Positions 15,756-24,750 of a stretch of 64,000 bases of DNA are shown piece by piece. A program made the position numbers and the translations under genes. Within the stretch, counting starts at the first letter, position 1, and each line of letters opens with the position of its first letter. The notes under the pieces were generated by a model that was not told the DNA's origin, did not search any database, and saw nothing but the letters and a program-made list of their open reading frames with translations. Source of the stretch: Ktedonobacteria bacterium brp13 (lineage in GTDB: Bacteria; Chloroflexota; Ktedonobacteria; Ktedonobacterales; Ktedonobacteraceae); NCBI GenBank assembly GCA_015099395.1, contig AP024096.1:2604001-2668000 (forward strand), given 5' to 3'.

Positions 15756-17431
15756 GTCGGAGAGAACGGAGCTGCAGTCATGCCAGCCGATCCGACACAC
15801 ACGAGTTCTTCCTGATAGGGGCAGAAGCGACTGAACGGAACCTCCTCAGAGGCAGAATATGGCCGATCATGTGGTGGTCGGATGGTGTTTGCGCCCGTAT
15901 TCCCTGCCTTACGCCCAGGAGAGGGTGTGAAAGCGTTTGAGATTGAAGGCCAAACAGACCAGACACCACTCACCAGCCGCCTCTGTGGTCCCTCGCAAGG
16001 AGAACTGGCGGAAGCCGAGTACCTCTTTGATAATCCCGATGACCGGTTCTACGGTGCATTTGCGTGCCCCGTAGATGGCTTTGCCCAGGGCGGTTTTCAG
16101 CTTGTACGCCATTTTGACTTGGGCGCTCGCGTCCTCGGGTGGAGGATCAGGTAATGGAGCAAAACGCTGCTGCCAACTCGGATGATGGGGATCACGGCCC
16201 GTGGCGATGTATGGTTCAATCCCGCGCTTGGCACAGGCTGCCAGGGTTGCGGGGCCAAAGTAGCCAGCATCCAGCGCCGCTGCCTCAGGCGTGCCCAGCT
16301 TCGAGGGAATGGCCGCCAGCGTGGGTTCGGCTTCTTGGCTATCGTTGAGGTGATTGGAGAGCGTCCATCCTACAATGAGTAGACTCTGCTGATCGACCGC
16401 CACCTGCGCGTTGTAATCTTGCTCAAAACCGGCATGCGTCGAGCTTTTCATGATGCGTGACTGCGGGTCGGTGAAATTGTACTGGTCGCCCTCGCGTGGT
16501 CCTGCTGTCGGCGGGGTCGGTGGACGGCCACCAGGGCGGCGTCCTGTCGTGCGCTCTCGCTCCTGGCGTTGCTCCAACTTGGCCTCATACTCCGCCTGAT
16601 CGACTGCTTCACGCTCCTTGGCGCGGGCTTCCAGCACCTCTTTCGCCTCTGCCAGCCGTGCCAGCCGGTCCTGCCGTCGGGTGATCTCTTTGCTCACCAC
16701 CAACCCATCAAGGACCTCAGGCTGTTCACTCTGTTCGCTGAGAGCAAACAGCTCCTCCACCTCGGTTCGCAACTGCGCTTCCAATTCGACCAGGCGTTTG
16801 TAACTCACCGCTTTGCGTTTCGAGGCATCAGCATGCACCTTGGTGCCATCCAGACTGATTGTGCCAAGCTTCAGGACACCCGCCTCCTGTGCCAGCAAGA
16901 GGACCTGGACGAAGAGATCCTTCAGCTCGGGCAGGAATGTGCGTCGAAACGCGGCAAGAGTATCGTGATCGGGATGCACATTGCCTGCGATGAAGCGGAA
17001 TGCCACGGACTCATACGTGGCGCGCTCAATCTTGCGCGAGCTAAAGACACCGGTGGCATACCCATACAGCAACAAGCCCAGCAGCATTTCGGGCGCGTAG
17101 GGTTCTCCACCGCGCGATCCATACTTCGCATACAGTGCCGAAAGATCAAGTTGTGCCACACTATCTACCACGAAGCGCGCCAGATGTTCAGATGGCAGAC
17201 AGTCGCCCAGCCGCACTGTCAGATCAAGCGCCTGGTCGTAGTCCACCTTTTTGAATGTTCTACTCATGCTTTCTAGTATCCCATCACTGATGAGTAGGGA
17301 GTCAGGGAAAAAAAACAACCAGCGTAGCGCATCTCATCTGCGACGTGCTCCCCGAACCTTTCACTGGAGAAGCAGCTTTGTTGCAGTGCTTATGCGCTAG
17401 GCGCTTGGTACCGTGACTCGCCTTCTCCGGC
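15756..17431 (-). mobile_element. IS1182-family insertion sequence (ends tentative)
   Basis: The element surrounds the transposase at 15909-17267. Weakly matching inverted ends GTCGGAGAGAACGGAG (left) and the complement of CTCGCCTTCTCCGGC (right) are the best candidates. They are imperfect and no target duplication was identified, so the limits are provisional. Confidence 0.45.
15909..17267 (-). CDS. IS1182-family transposase
   Basis: A DDE transposase of about 452 residues. The N-terminal domain (YAPEMLLGLLLYGYATGVFS followed by SRKIERA) is typical of IS1182/IS5-type enzymes. The catalytic residues are D in SLDGTKVHADAS, D in ALDAGYFGPATL, and E in RKCTVEPVIGIIKEVLGFRQ. A charged linker with ERQERERTTGRRPGGRPPTP separates the first two. 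No stop or frameshift is seen, so it is probably active. The start at 17267 (MSRTFKKVDYD) is the consensus start; the upstream extension to 17318 is not supported. A diverged copy of its upstream region lies at about 18130-18185. Confidence 0.9.
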   Translation of the reverse strand: MSRTFKKVDYDQALDLTVRLGDCLPSEHLARFVVDSVAQLDLSALYAKYGSRGGEPYAPEMLLGLLLYGYATGVFSSRKIERATYESVAFRFIAGNVHPDHDTLAAFRRTFLPELKDLFVQVLLLAQEAGVLKLGTISLDGTKVHADASKRKAVSYKRLVELEAQLRTEVEELFALSEQSEQPEVLDGLVVSKEITRRQDRLARLAEAKEVLEARAKEREAVDQAEYEAKLEQRQERERTTGRRPGGRPPTPPTAGPREGDQYNFTDPQSRIMKSSTHAGFEQDYNAQVAVDQQSLLIVGWTLSNHLNDSQEAEPTLAAIPSKLGTPEAAALDAGYFGPATLAACAKRGIEPYIATGRDPHHPSWQQRFAPLPDPPPEDASAQVKMAYKLKTALGKAIYGARKCTVEPVIGIIKEVLGFRQFSLRGTTEAAGEWCLVCLAFNLKRFHTLSWA

Positions 17432-17435
17432 CCTT

Positions 17436-17984
17436 TTACGTTCCAGCTATCACAGGGAGATGGAAGACATCGGCACTGGCTTGAGCACGTTCACTCGACT
17501 CGAAAAGAGTGATACCAGAGACGCGATCTCCAGAGACAACGAGATCGCTCACTACGTGAAAGCCTGCTTTCCTGATACCACGACCCGATGCTTCATTGTC
17601 GTGGTATGCAATCCAAAAGCGATGAACAAGCGGTTCCTGATGGATGATGGCCTGGAGCAGATGAGGATAGATGCCACGACCACGCCACTCTGGAACAGTC
17701 AGAAAATTATACAGATAGCTATTTCCAGAGGGAATAGCGAAAGACAACTGAAGAGCCGAAATGCTTCCTTGTTGCGTCGCTGCCCATCCATAGGCAACCG
17801 GAACCTCACCCATGAAAGCAAGATAGAGCCGATTCCCCATCTGAAAACGGGTAGCGATGGCTTGCGGGGAATGATTGGAAAGACGTGCGATCAACTGCGT
17901 ATCCGTCGAAAAATGAGCGGAGAATGTCGGGAGAGGCGGGAGGGTAGGTAAGGAATCCCCCCGCCACCACGTGGCGAAAGTCAT
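17436..17984 (-). CDS. GNAT-family N-acetyltransferase
   Basis: A protein of 182 residues with a GNAT acetyl-CoA-binding core: LYNFLTVPEWRGRGIYPHLL contains the RGRGI pyrophosphate-binding motif, and GIRKAGFHVV the usual C-terminal beta4-alpha4 element. The N-terminal half is poorly conserved. The start follows AAGGAGG. The gene ends right at the putative right end of the IS1182-type element, so its last residues may be element-derived. It is flanked on the other side by a remnant of the same IS upstream region. Acceptor substrate unknown. Confidence 0.7.
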   Translation of the reverse strand: MTFATWWRGDSLPTLPPLPTFSAHFSTDTQLIARLSNHSPQAIATRFQMGNRLYLAFMGEVPVAYGWAATQQGSISALQLSFAIPSGNSYLYNFLTVPEWRGRGIYPHLLQAIIHQEPLVHRFWIAYHDNEASGRGIRKAGFHVVSDLVVSGDRVSGITLFESSERAQASADVFHLPVIAGT

Positions 17985-18086
17985 AAAAATAGCTTGCCTC
18001 CTTATAAGATGCTTCTAGTATACTCGCTTCTCCTTCTCAAAAGCCACCAGGGAGCCATGGTCTTGTGCAGACGACACAGAAACAAT

Positions 18087-18108
18087 GCGACAACGTTCCC
18101 GTTGTCGC
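18087..18108. promoter_or_regulatory. Perfect 9-bp palindrome upstream of the GNAT gene
   Basis: GCGACAACG and CGTTGTCGC are separated by four bases, about 100 bases upstream of the GNAT start. It is a candidate operator or hairpin. It lies in a stretch that also contains a diverged IS1182 upstream remnant (about 18130-18185). Confidence 0.35.
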
Positions 18109-18129
18109 GCGAACGCGCAGGAAGGCTGT

Positions 18130-18185
18130 CGTAGTTCAAATGCGCTGGTTGTTCTTTTCCCCTGACTCCCTGATGGGAGTGCGTG
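18130..18185 (-). repeat. Diverged remnant of the IS1182 upstream region
   Basis: Read on the minus strand this contains CCCATCAGGGAGTCAGGGGA then AAAGAACAACCAGCGCAT. That matches the stretch upstream of the IS1182 transposase (17280-17345) with small gaps. It is inverted relative to the IS, so the GNAT gene sits between two inverted partial copies. Confidence 0.6.
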
Positions 18186-18246
18186 CTTCTCTCCGACAAG
18201 CTGCTAGGACTCGGACTTTTTCAGATGTAAATAAGACAATGCTACG

Positions 18247-19167
18247 CTAGGGTCGTTCCGGTGGCTCCGGTAGCTCCTGAGGCGGCTCCAGGGGATGCGC
18301 CGCTAAATAATCCCAGAAGTGGGGCTGGCTACCATCAATATCCGTAAAGCCATACGAGCGCGCAAGATCCCCTGAATAGAAGACCTGGCCGGTTTTACGC
18401 GCAATACCAGGGTCACTGGCAAGCGCAACGACTGCACGCCCAACATAGAACGGTGTCTCTGACGCGATAAAATAAGGGTCCTGCGTGGCTCCCTCGCGCC
18501 AGTTCTCCTCCGTTACTTTGAAGGTATCGAGCATCGCCTCAGAGCGTAGAAAACCAGGGGTGAGCGCGAGCGCAATGACGTTCGATGAGTGCAAATCCTG
18601 AGCCATCCCTTGCGCAAGGTGAATCGCAGAGACCTTGGCGAGACTGTAATAGAGATTGCCACGATATTTGTAATCAACACCATCGGTTATCTCGATGATA
18701 AGACCCCGGCGGCGTGCTATCATCAATGGGGCGGCATACCAACTCGTAATGATGTGTGTATGCACGGCTCGCTCTTGCATACGTAAACCCTTGTGCAGAT
18801 CATGCTCCCAGAACTTTTTGTCCCAGGATGTCAGTTCATCGCCACCCCAGATATCGTTCACCAGGATATCTAACCGACCATTCTGCTCACTTTTCACACG
18901 CTCAAAGAGCTTGCGTACCTGTTCCTCATCCGTATGATCAACCTGGATCGCGATCCCATGACCACCTTTTGCAGTAATGAGTTCAACCGTCTCGTCGATG
19001 GTCTCAGGACGTCCGACCATCGCCGAACCCTTACGCGTGCTACGACCCGTTACATAAACGGTCGCCCCTGCCTCTGCCAACGTCTGTGAAATTGCTCGAC
19101 CTGCTCCTCGCGTGCCACCAGCCACGAGCGCAACTTTATCGTGTAGAGGTCCCTTCTCCTGTTGCAT
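18247..19167 (-). CDS. Short-chain dehydrogenase/reductase (DHRS1-like)
   Basis: An SDR-family NAD(P)-dependent oxidoreductase of about 306 residues. It has the cofactor motif AGGTRGAGRAIS, the structural LVNDIWGG, and a catalytic Tyr/Lys pair in YYSLAKVSA. The C-terminal extension after the catalytic site and the IWGG motif resemble the DHRS1-like subgroup. The start at 19167 (MQQEKGPL) has an AGG-type ribosome site; the TTG two codons upstream is less likely. Single gene, substrate unknown. Confidence 0.8.
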   Translation of the reverse strand: MQQEKGPLHDKVALVAGGTRGAGRAISQTLAEAGATVYVTGRSTRKGSAMVGRPETIDETVELITAKGGHGIAIQVDHTDEEQVRKLFERVKSEQNGRLDILVNDIWGGDELTSWDKKFWEHDLHKGLRMQERAVHTHIITSWYAAPLMIARRRGLIIEITDGVDYKYRGNLYYSLAKVSAIHLAQGMAQDLHSSNVIALALTPGFLRSEAMLDTFKVTEENWREGATQDPYFIASETPFYVGRAVVALASDPGIARKTGQVFYSGDLARSYGFTDIDGSQPHFWDYLAAHPLEPPQELPEPPERP

Positions 19168-19333
19168 AGTCAACCTGCATCCTTTTTCGGTATGTAGCTA
19201 TCCATCTCGATGTTGAGATCCATAAACACCCCTAGTGTAGCATTTTTATAGCAGGCAAGCCAGCAGAATTCTGTGCAAATAGTATATAGTAAAAAGACGA
19301 TCCTCTGAATGTGCAGATAGGAGAATAAGAACA

Positions 19334-19615
19334 GTGCATGAAGAATATCGCCGCTATCAACAAATAGAACACGACTTGCTTACAAAAATACAGGATGCAG
19401 AACATGGTCTGAGACAACTCTCACTCCTACAAATAGGACAACAGCAGCAGCAGCTCCTGGAAAGCCTGCATGCGCTCCATGCCGAGATTCGTGCCGCTAT
19501 CTTTATCGCAGAGGAACTACTCACAACAGAACAACTACGCCGATTACAACGCCGTATAAATGTACATGATCCCCATCGCTGGCAGCATTATCGCGATTAT
19601 AAGTCTCCACTTTAA
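19334..19615 (+). CDS. Small helical hypothetical protein
   Basis: A 93-residue protein starting at GTG (MHEEYRRYQQIEHD), preceded by AGGAG. It is Gln/Leu/Glu-rich with heptad-like spacing, so probably a coiled coil, including a QQQQQ stretch. It ends in a basic, aromatic tail (HDPHRWQHYRDYK). No domain is recognised. It is divergent from the SDR gene. The ribosome site and composition support real coding, but there is no other evidence. Confidence 0.5.
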   Translation: MHEEYRRYQQIEHDLLTKIQDAEHGLRQLSLLQIGQQQQQLLESLHALHAEIRAAIFIAEELLTTEQLRRLQRRINVHDPHRWQHYRDYKSPL

Positions 19616-19924
19616 GCATGGAAAGCATGCAACAGATACAAGAAATGATTGTCCTCATAGACGATCCTACCAGTTTTTGTTGATCTTTCCTTCAAATACT
19701 AGTAAGATATATCCTCAAATCGTAAAAACTAAAGTATCCTTACTTCTAATAATTTACAGCTTTACTATAATATAGTATAGAAGAGTATAAAGAAGATATG
19801 AAAACTATCTTACTTTCTTAAAGCTCTTATAAATGTATTATCCGATCTTCCATACTTTTCTGCACTAAGAAGTCGTTTTATAGTAGACGATGATCGGAAA
19901 AATATCTCAATTTAAAGGAGTTCA
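19616..19924. other. AT-rich gap, no gene seen
   Basis: About 310 bases, strongly AT-rich, including runs such as ACTATAATATAGTATAGAAG. Probably promoter and leader sequence for the secreted protein downstream. No RNA gene or repeat was recognised. Confidence 0.5.
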
Positions 19925-20464
19925 ATGATGAAGAAACGCATGATACTGGGAGCAATCGCTCTCGCAGCAATGCTCGCCACCTTATTTACCAGCAGTGTTA
20001 CCCACGCCGCCACTAACGCCGCTGCTAGCGTCAGGCACACCGCACTCAAAACCCACCAGGTGCACTTGCTCGTCAACGAGCACAGGACAGCGACGAAGTA
20101 TTTTGTTGTCAGCCAGACACCCGGTGATCCGACTGGCAACTATCTGGTCTTCGCCGATGATGTCTACAATCAAGCTGACACCAAACTCATCGGCAAATCT
20201 GATGGCATCTGCACGTATGTAAGCAGTACCAATGTTGAATGCCAATGGGACCTGGTCTTCAAAAGAGGCGCTACAATCAGCGTTCAGGGTCAGGCTGTGC
20301 ATGGAGCAACCATACAAACATTCTCCGTCGTTGGTGGTACTGGCAAATACAACCAGGCGCTGGGCGCATTACATTCACGCACCTTGCAAGTCAACAATGC
20401 GACAGAGTATCAATACACGATCTATGCCACTGTAGTAAGTACCGCCAAAGTAACACCGTCCTAG
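19925..20464 (+). CDS. Secreted protein with allene-oxide-cyclase/dirigent-like barrel
   Basis: A 179-residue protein with a Sec signal peptide: KKR, then a hydrophobic core ILGAIALAAMLATLFTSS and a cleavage-like THA-A at about 29. The mature part contains motifs that resemble the allene oxide cyclase/dirigent-like barrel: VFADDVYNQADTKLIGKSDG, CTYV..ECQWDLVFKRGATISVQG, and FSVVGGTGKYNQALGALHSR. Two Cys (about 99 and 109) could form a disulfide. It is therefore an exported small barrel protein with unknown ligand. The start follows AAAGGAG, and ATG at 19925 or 19928 are equivalent choices. Confidence 0.65.
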   Translation: MMKKRMILGAIALAAMLATLFTSSVTHAATNAAASVRHTALKTHQVHLLVNEHRTATKYFVVSQTPGDPTGNYLVFADDVYNQADTKLIGKSDGICTYVSSTNVECQWDLVFKRGATISVQGQAVHGATIQTFSVVGGTGKYNQALGALHSRTLQVNNATEYQYTIYATVVSTAKVTPS

Positions 20465-20841
20465 TTACAAACCTTACAAGCTTCGCACAAAACCATATTC
20501 TGCTGTAACAGAACCCGAAGCCACAGCGGTAAGCACCATCTGGCACTTATCGCTATGGCCTCGATATATTGTATGTAAAGTTTCATCTATCTGCATTTAC
20601 TTTAAAAAAGTAAAAAAGTATATTTACGTCTTTACTATGCATGTCTTCTTGCTCGCTTGCTTCCGCGCCTGGACGATTGCTCCAGGCCCCTATTTCCTTT
20701 AAAAGTTCATGCCATAGTTATAATTGCTATCTATACTTATCATGAAGCTATAAAAGGGTTAGAGAGTGCATAATTTGCTTAAAGAAACATCTGTCTGCTA
20801 ATGCGCAGCATCGAATCTATTAAAGTATAAAAAAAGAATTT

Positions 20842-20910
20842 TAAAAAAAAGAGAAAAGCGAGCCGAATCGAATTCGAATTCGAAATTCGGTTCGTTCTTC
20901 TCTTTTTTTA
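20842..20910. repeat. Long AT-rich palindrome in a gene-free stretch
   Basis: A-run plus GAGAA..GCGAGCCGAAT pairs with ATTCGGTTCGTT..TTCTC plus T-run, around a centre of GAATTCGAATTC. It could be a bidirectional terminator. The whole stretch from 20465 to 21280 holds no credible gene; a minus-strand reading of 70 codons here is just the palindrome and A/T runs. Confidence 0.6.
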
Positions 20911-21083
20911 GAAAAAAATTTGAACCTTTATAAGGCTTCGCCTTTATTCGTTTCGGGTGAAAGATCCAATGTAAAGATCTACATTTACCCTTACATTTAC
21001 CCTTTCGCAATCACGCTTTTCTGCACACTTCTGCCTGTTTTTAACGCTGAATAGAGTATGTTCAGATCGTAGGAAGATAAAAT

Positions 21084-21128
21084 AGCATATGTCTCTTTGT
21101 CGCGAAAAGTAACAAGGAGACAGATGCT
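21084..21128. repeat. Stem-loop in the gene-free stretch before the IS cluster
   Basis: AGCAT-TGTCTC-TTGT and ACAAGGAGACAGATGCT pair as an imperfect stem of about 16 bp around CGCGAAAAGTA. No neighbouring gene explains it. Confidence 0.4.
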
Positions 21129-21301
21129 ATGTACCTATAAACACGATGATAATAGTTTTAAAACTTTGCTTTCCTCATCTATAGGTAGAACGACACTAAC
21201 TGGTGAAGTTTTTTAAACACCCTTCACAATAAAACCTCTGGTACCAAAAAGTAGGAATTCACAGGAAAGGATGGTAATACCCCTGCCTCCCTCTTTGAGG
21301 G

Positions 21302-22825
21302 CAATGCCATTCAAATAAGAATAATGTCGCGAAAGGTGGTATTTTTGAAGCATACGGAGTGATATTTGTCTTGCTGACGATAGAAGGCGGAAGAGACGCC
21401 TTTGACCACACGCGGACAGAAACGCAAGCGGCGAGGAGACAGTAATTCCTTGGGGTTCCGCAGATTGGCCAGCAAGCGTTCTTGCTGACGAGGCAGCTCT
21501 TCCTTGGCCACAATCGAGAACTCATAGAACGCCGTATCCAGGGTCTGCAGCGCATGCGTAAAGCTGAGACGATCAGGATCCAGATCCCCTTGCAGGGCCG
21601 CTTCATGCATCCAGGCTCGGATGGCATAATGTGCCATCACCAGGCCGTAGAGCTCCTGATAGATGAACTCCGGCGTTTTGCTGCGTAAGGGCTGCGGGCT
21701 GAGTCGTTGATGAATTTTCATTTCCTTAATAGCCAGTTCAATCTCCCAACGCTCATGGTACAGGCAGATCAGGTCCAGGGCCGGAGCCTGCTGGGGATCA
21801 AGCAACGTGGTCACCAGTCGATGCACCTTCGAGGGATTGGCCCGGTCCGAGGTCCGTGAGGTGGGCAAGTCGGCCAGCTCACGCGCCACCGAGGGCTCAA
21901 GACGGTACTCAATGATACGGACCGTCAAAGGTGGTTGGTTTTTGCCTTTGGGTCGCAGATTGACCAGGTAACTGCCGTCAGCCAGGGTGCAACTGCGTTG
22001 GGTGAAGATGCCTGCCTTCAGTCGGCAGAGCAGATGTGCCCCCTGGTGCTCGACGGCCGTCAACCAGTTGATCGAGGGAAAATTGCGATCGGCCAGCAGC
22101 AGCATCCCCTCATGGAGCGAGCGCAGCAGAGCCCAGGCCATGCTTTGTTCGCTGGCTTTACAGCGGGCAAAGAGCGCATCGACGATGGCATGGGTGCCCA
22201 CTTCGGCCAGATACATACAGCGCACCTGGGGATAGGGAGACTGACTTTTGCCAGAAGTGAGGCGACCAAAATGCAAGGCATTGGTCGGCGAGTCAGGAAC
22301 CTCATCCAATGTACTATCAATGGCCATCAGTCGCAAGCCAAAGGCGAAGGCTCCTTTGGTGCGTTCAGTGGCCAGCGGCCGGCAACACTGGCGGAAGAGC
22401 CGACGCATGACGATGCTGCCCAGGCTCGCTCGGCGTGCGGTCAAGGCCCCCCCAGTCGGCAACGCAAGATGGGAATCGGGCCAGAGCCACTCCAGGCCAC
22501 GGCACAGATGGGCAAACACGTCGGTGACATTGTACTGACGGAACAACGACAAGGCCATCACATAGTAGACCATGACCAGTTGACTGAGCTTGCGTTCGCG
22601 CTTCTCCCAGGCTTGACACTGACTCAACACCTCACCGACCAGTTCACGCGGGTAGCACCGTTCCAGAAATGGCAGCTGCAGGTGCTGGCAAAACTTGCTA
22701 TCTGGGTCAATCTGCTGTAACCTAAAAGGCATAAAGAAGGTCTCCTTGCTTCGACTAAATGAGTTACATTTTCTACTCTCAGTATCGCACATGGAGATCT
22801 TCTTCTTCTTATTTGAATGGCATTG
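21302..22825 (-). mobile_element. IS4-family insertion sequence, complete
   Basis: 1524 bp bounded by perfect 20-bp inverted repeats beginning CAATGCCATTCAAATAAGAA. It is flanked by a direct repeat CCCTCTTTGAGGG (21289-21301 and 22826-22838). The duplicated bases are themselves a hairpin of the MITE-like element. Because the flank is palindromic, the exact duplication length (7-13) is not fixed; 11-13 fits IS4-type elements. Confidence 0.92.
21311..22732 (-). CDS. IS4-family transposase
   Basis: A DDE transposase of 473 residues. The catalytic residues are D in AIDSTLDEVPDS, D in LLADRNFPS, and E in the YREK signature YHERWEIELAIKEMK. An N-terminal domain (CQAWEKRERKLSQLVMVYYV) precedes the catalytic core, as in IS4/ISKra-type enzymes. 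The start at 22732 (MPFRLQQ) has AAGGAG upstream; a longer reading to 22792 is not supported. There is no frameshift or stop, so the element is probably active. The stop lies about 10 bases from the left inverted repeat. Confidence 0.92.
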   Translation of the reverse strand: MPFRLQQIDPDSKFCQHLQLPFLERCYPRELVGEVLSQCQAWEKRERKLSQLVMVYYVMALSLFRQYNVTDVFAHLCRGLEWLWPDSHLALPTGGALTARRASLGSIVMRRLFRQCCRPLATERTKGAFAFGLRLMAIDSTLDEVPDSPTNALHFGRLTSGKSQSPYPQVRCMYLAEVGTHAIVDALFARCKASEQSMAWALLRSLHEGMLLLADRNFPSINWLTAVEHQGAHLLCRLKAGIFTQRSCTLADGSYLVNLRPKGKNQPPLTVRIIEYRLEPSVARELADLPTSRTSDRANPSKVHRLVTTLLDPQQAPALDLICLYHERWEIELAIKEMKIHQRLSPQPLRSKTPEFIYQELYGLVMAHYAIRAWMHEAALQGDLDPDRLSFTHALQTLDTAFYEFSIVAKEELPRQQERLLANLRNPKELLSPRRLRFCPRVVKGVSSAFYRQQDKYHSVCFKNTTFRDIILI

Positions 22826-22998
22826 CCCTCTTTGAGGGGGGATGTCGCCGCAGTACTACAGTTGCACTTAGAAGCTGAGCACTTACCGATTTCACTGGCG
22901 ACCTGAGTACAGACGCACATCCTGATCTCCCTGCGATGTGACATGCTGTTTCCATACCAAACGAAGCAGTGTGTCTCATCATTTTAAAGGAGATCAAG

Positions 22999-24573
22999 AT
23001 GAAGTCTGTTCACCATACCACACCGGATTCTGTTTCGTCGATCGACAAGCAAATTGGCCGCTGGACCCAGGAACTCTTCCACCTGTATGAACGCGTCGCG
23101 CCTCGTTTTGCGCGTGCTGAACCACGCCGCCATGCCCTGGCCTATCTCGAGGGCCTGCTGAGTTCCATTGAGCGCAAAAATGGCTGGCAACTGGCGCAAC
23201 ATGCCGGGGATGCCCGCCCCTATGGCATCCAGCGCGTGTTGTCCAGCGCCGTCTGGGATGCGGATCTGGTCCGCGATGACGTGCGTCACTACGTCCTGGA
23301 ACACTTCTTCGATCCACAAGGCGTGTTCGTCATTGATGAATGTTGTATTCCCAAAAAGGGAACTCAGTCCGCTGGCGTGCAGCCCCAGTATTGTGGCGCC
23401 ACCGGACGCGTCGAAAACTGTCAGGTCGGTGTTTTTCTCAGTTATGTCGGTTCCCAGGCCCATACCCTCATCGATCGCGAGCTCTATCTGCCACATGCCT
23501 GGACCAAGAAGCTGCGCCACTGCCAGCTCACGGATGGTACGGCCTGTGTCCGCTTCCAGACCAAGTGCGAGCTCGCGCGTCAGATGCTCGCGCGCTGTTT
23601 CCGTGAGCATATCCCGGTGAGCTGGGTGGTCGCCGATTGTGTCTACGGCAGCAACGAGCGTCTGTGTCGGTGGCTCGAGGAGCAAGCTTGTCCGTACGTG
23701 ATGGGACTCCGCGACAACGACACGGTCGCGCTGTTCACGCAGGCGGGACGGCAACTCCTCAAGGTTAAGGATGTGCCGGCCCGTTTCCTGCAGCCTGGGG
23801 ACTGGCATCGACTCGCCTGTGGTCAAGGCACCCATGGACCTCGCCTCTTCGATTGGGCCTGTCTCCCTTTGCTGCAGCCGTGGGAGCAGGATGGGCAGCA
23901 TTGGCTGCTGTTTCGTCGGTGTCTGAATGACCCAAACAAGGTGGACGCCTATCGCGTCTTTGCACCTGCCGGCACGAGCTTGCAGGAGATGGTATGGGCC
24001 TTTGGCGCGCGTTGGCACATCGAGGAGGATTTTGCCTGTGGCAAAGACATGGGCCTGGATCACTACGAGGTGCGCAGTTGGACCGGCTGGTATCGGCATA
24101 TGACCCTCTGTCTGCTCGCGCAGGCTTTTTTGAGTGTCATCAGTCAGCAAGAACGGTCTGCTGACGCTGTGGCCCAGGTCACGTCCCAGGTCACGTCCCA
24201 GGTCACGTCCCAGGTCACGTCCCAGGTCACGTCCCAGGTCACGTCCCAGGTCACGTCCCAGGTCACGTCCCAGGTCACGTCCCAGGTCACGTCCCAGGTC
24301 ACGCCAGCGCACCGAGCTGGTCTGGCACCACAGGCTCTGGCACCACAGGCTCTGGCACCACAGGCTCTGGCACCACAGGCTCTGGCACCACAGGCTCTGG
24401 CACCACAGGCTCTGGCACCACTGACACGCCGGGAGATCCGACATCTGCTGAGCACTGTGCTGTGTCCACCCCGTATCGACCTGCCCTTCCTGGCGGGTTG
24501 GTCTCGGTGGCGGCGCGGTCACTACTACCAGGCCTGCGTTGGTCATCTCAAACGTCGTTTTCGCTCAGGATGA
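22999..24573 (+). CDS. IS701-family transposase with tandem peptide repeats
   Basis: A DDE transposase of about 524 residues. Motifs include D in FVIDECCIPKKGTQSAGVQP, then QYCGATGRVENCQVGV, D in WVVADCVYGSN, and E in WHIEEDFACGKDMGLDHYEV followed by RSWTGWYRHMTLC. The start at 22999 follows AAAGGAGA. After the catalytic core it carries ten tandem VTSQ units and six LAPQA units, encoded by 12-bp and 15-bp nucleotide repeats, before a short conserved C-terminus (RREIRHLL...RRGHYYQACVGHLKRRF). The repeats keep the frame, so they are probably a tolerated linker expansion. Confidence 0.92.
   Translation: MKSVHHTTPDSVSSIDKQIGRWTQELFHLYERVAPRFARAEPRRHALAYLEGLLSSIERKNGWQLAQHAGDARPYGIQRVLSSAVWDADLVRDDVRHYVLEHFFDPQGVFVIDECCIPKKGTQSAGVQPQYCGATGRVENCQVGVFLSYVGSQAHTLIDRELYLPHAWTKKLRHCQLTDGTACVRFQTKCELARQMLARCFREHIPVSWVVADCVYGSNERLCRWLEEQACPYVMGLRDNDTVALFTQAGRQLLKVKDVPARFLQPGDWHRLACGQGTHGPRLFDWACLPLLQPWEQDGQHWLLFRRCLNDPNKVDAYRVFAPAGTSLQEMVWAFGARWHIEEDFACGKDMGLDHYEVRSWTGWYRHMTLCLLAQAFLSVISQQERSADAVAQVTSQVTSQVTSQVTSQVTSQVTSQVTSQVTSQVTSQVTSQVTPAHRAGLAPQALAPQALAPQALAPQALAPQALAPQALAPLTRREIRHLLSTVLCPPRIDLPFLAGWSRWRRGHYYQACVGHLKRRFRSG
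24175..24420 (+). repeat. Two adjacent in-frame tandem repeats inside the transposase
   Basis: About ten copies of CAGGTCACGTCC (12 bp, 24175-24294, plus a variant copy) followed by six copies of a 15-bp unit CTGGCACCACAGGCT ending near 24420. Copies are almost identical at the nucleotide level, so the expansion is recent. The open reading on the opposite strand through this region is a by-product of the repeats. Confidence 0.9.
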
Positions 24574-24750
24574 GGTCTGTCTCGGGGTACGTGGAGACAC
24601 GGGTTCGCGTGGCAGAGATCGCGTCACTCCCCCCTGCTTCCAAGACGTTCCCAGGGAATTCCCTGGACCTGCGTGCCTTTTTGCGTGCCTTTTGTTTTCC
24701 CTGGAACTGTTCACCAAGCTGTTAACGACAGTACAAAAGGAGGTTTTCTT

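Noticed and set aside
20798..21010. Lys/Phe-rich minus-strand reading
   Set aside because: It spans the AT palindrome; composition reflects A and T runs, not a protein.
24175..24420. CRISPR array
   Set aside because: Contiguous in-frame coding repeats without spacers, inside a transposase.
24144..24455. Minus-strand reading with repeated VTWD and ACGAR units inside the IS701-type transposase
   Set aside because: It is the complement of the tandem repeats of the real gene; the repeats have no stop in several frames.
22984..24546. 520-codon minus-strand reading opposite the IS701-type transposase
   Set aside because: The plus strand carries the DDE motifs and a ribosome site; the opposite reading has no family resemblance and comes from high GC codon structure.
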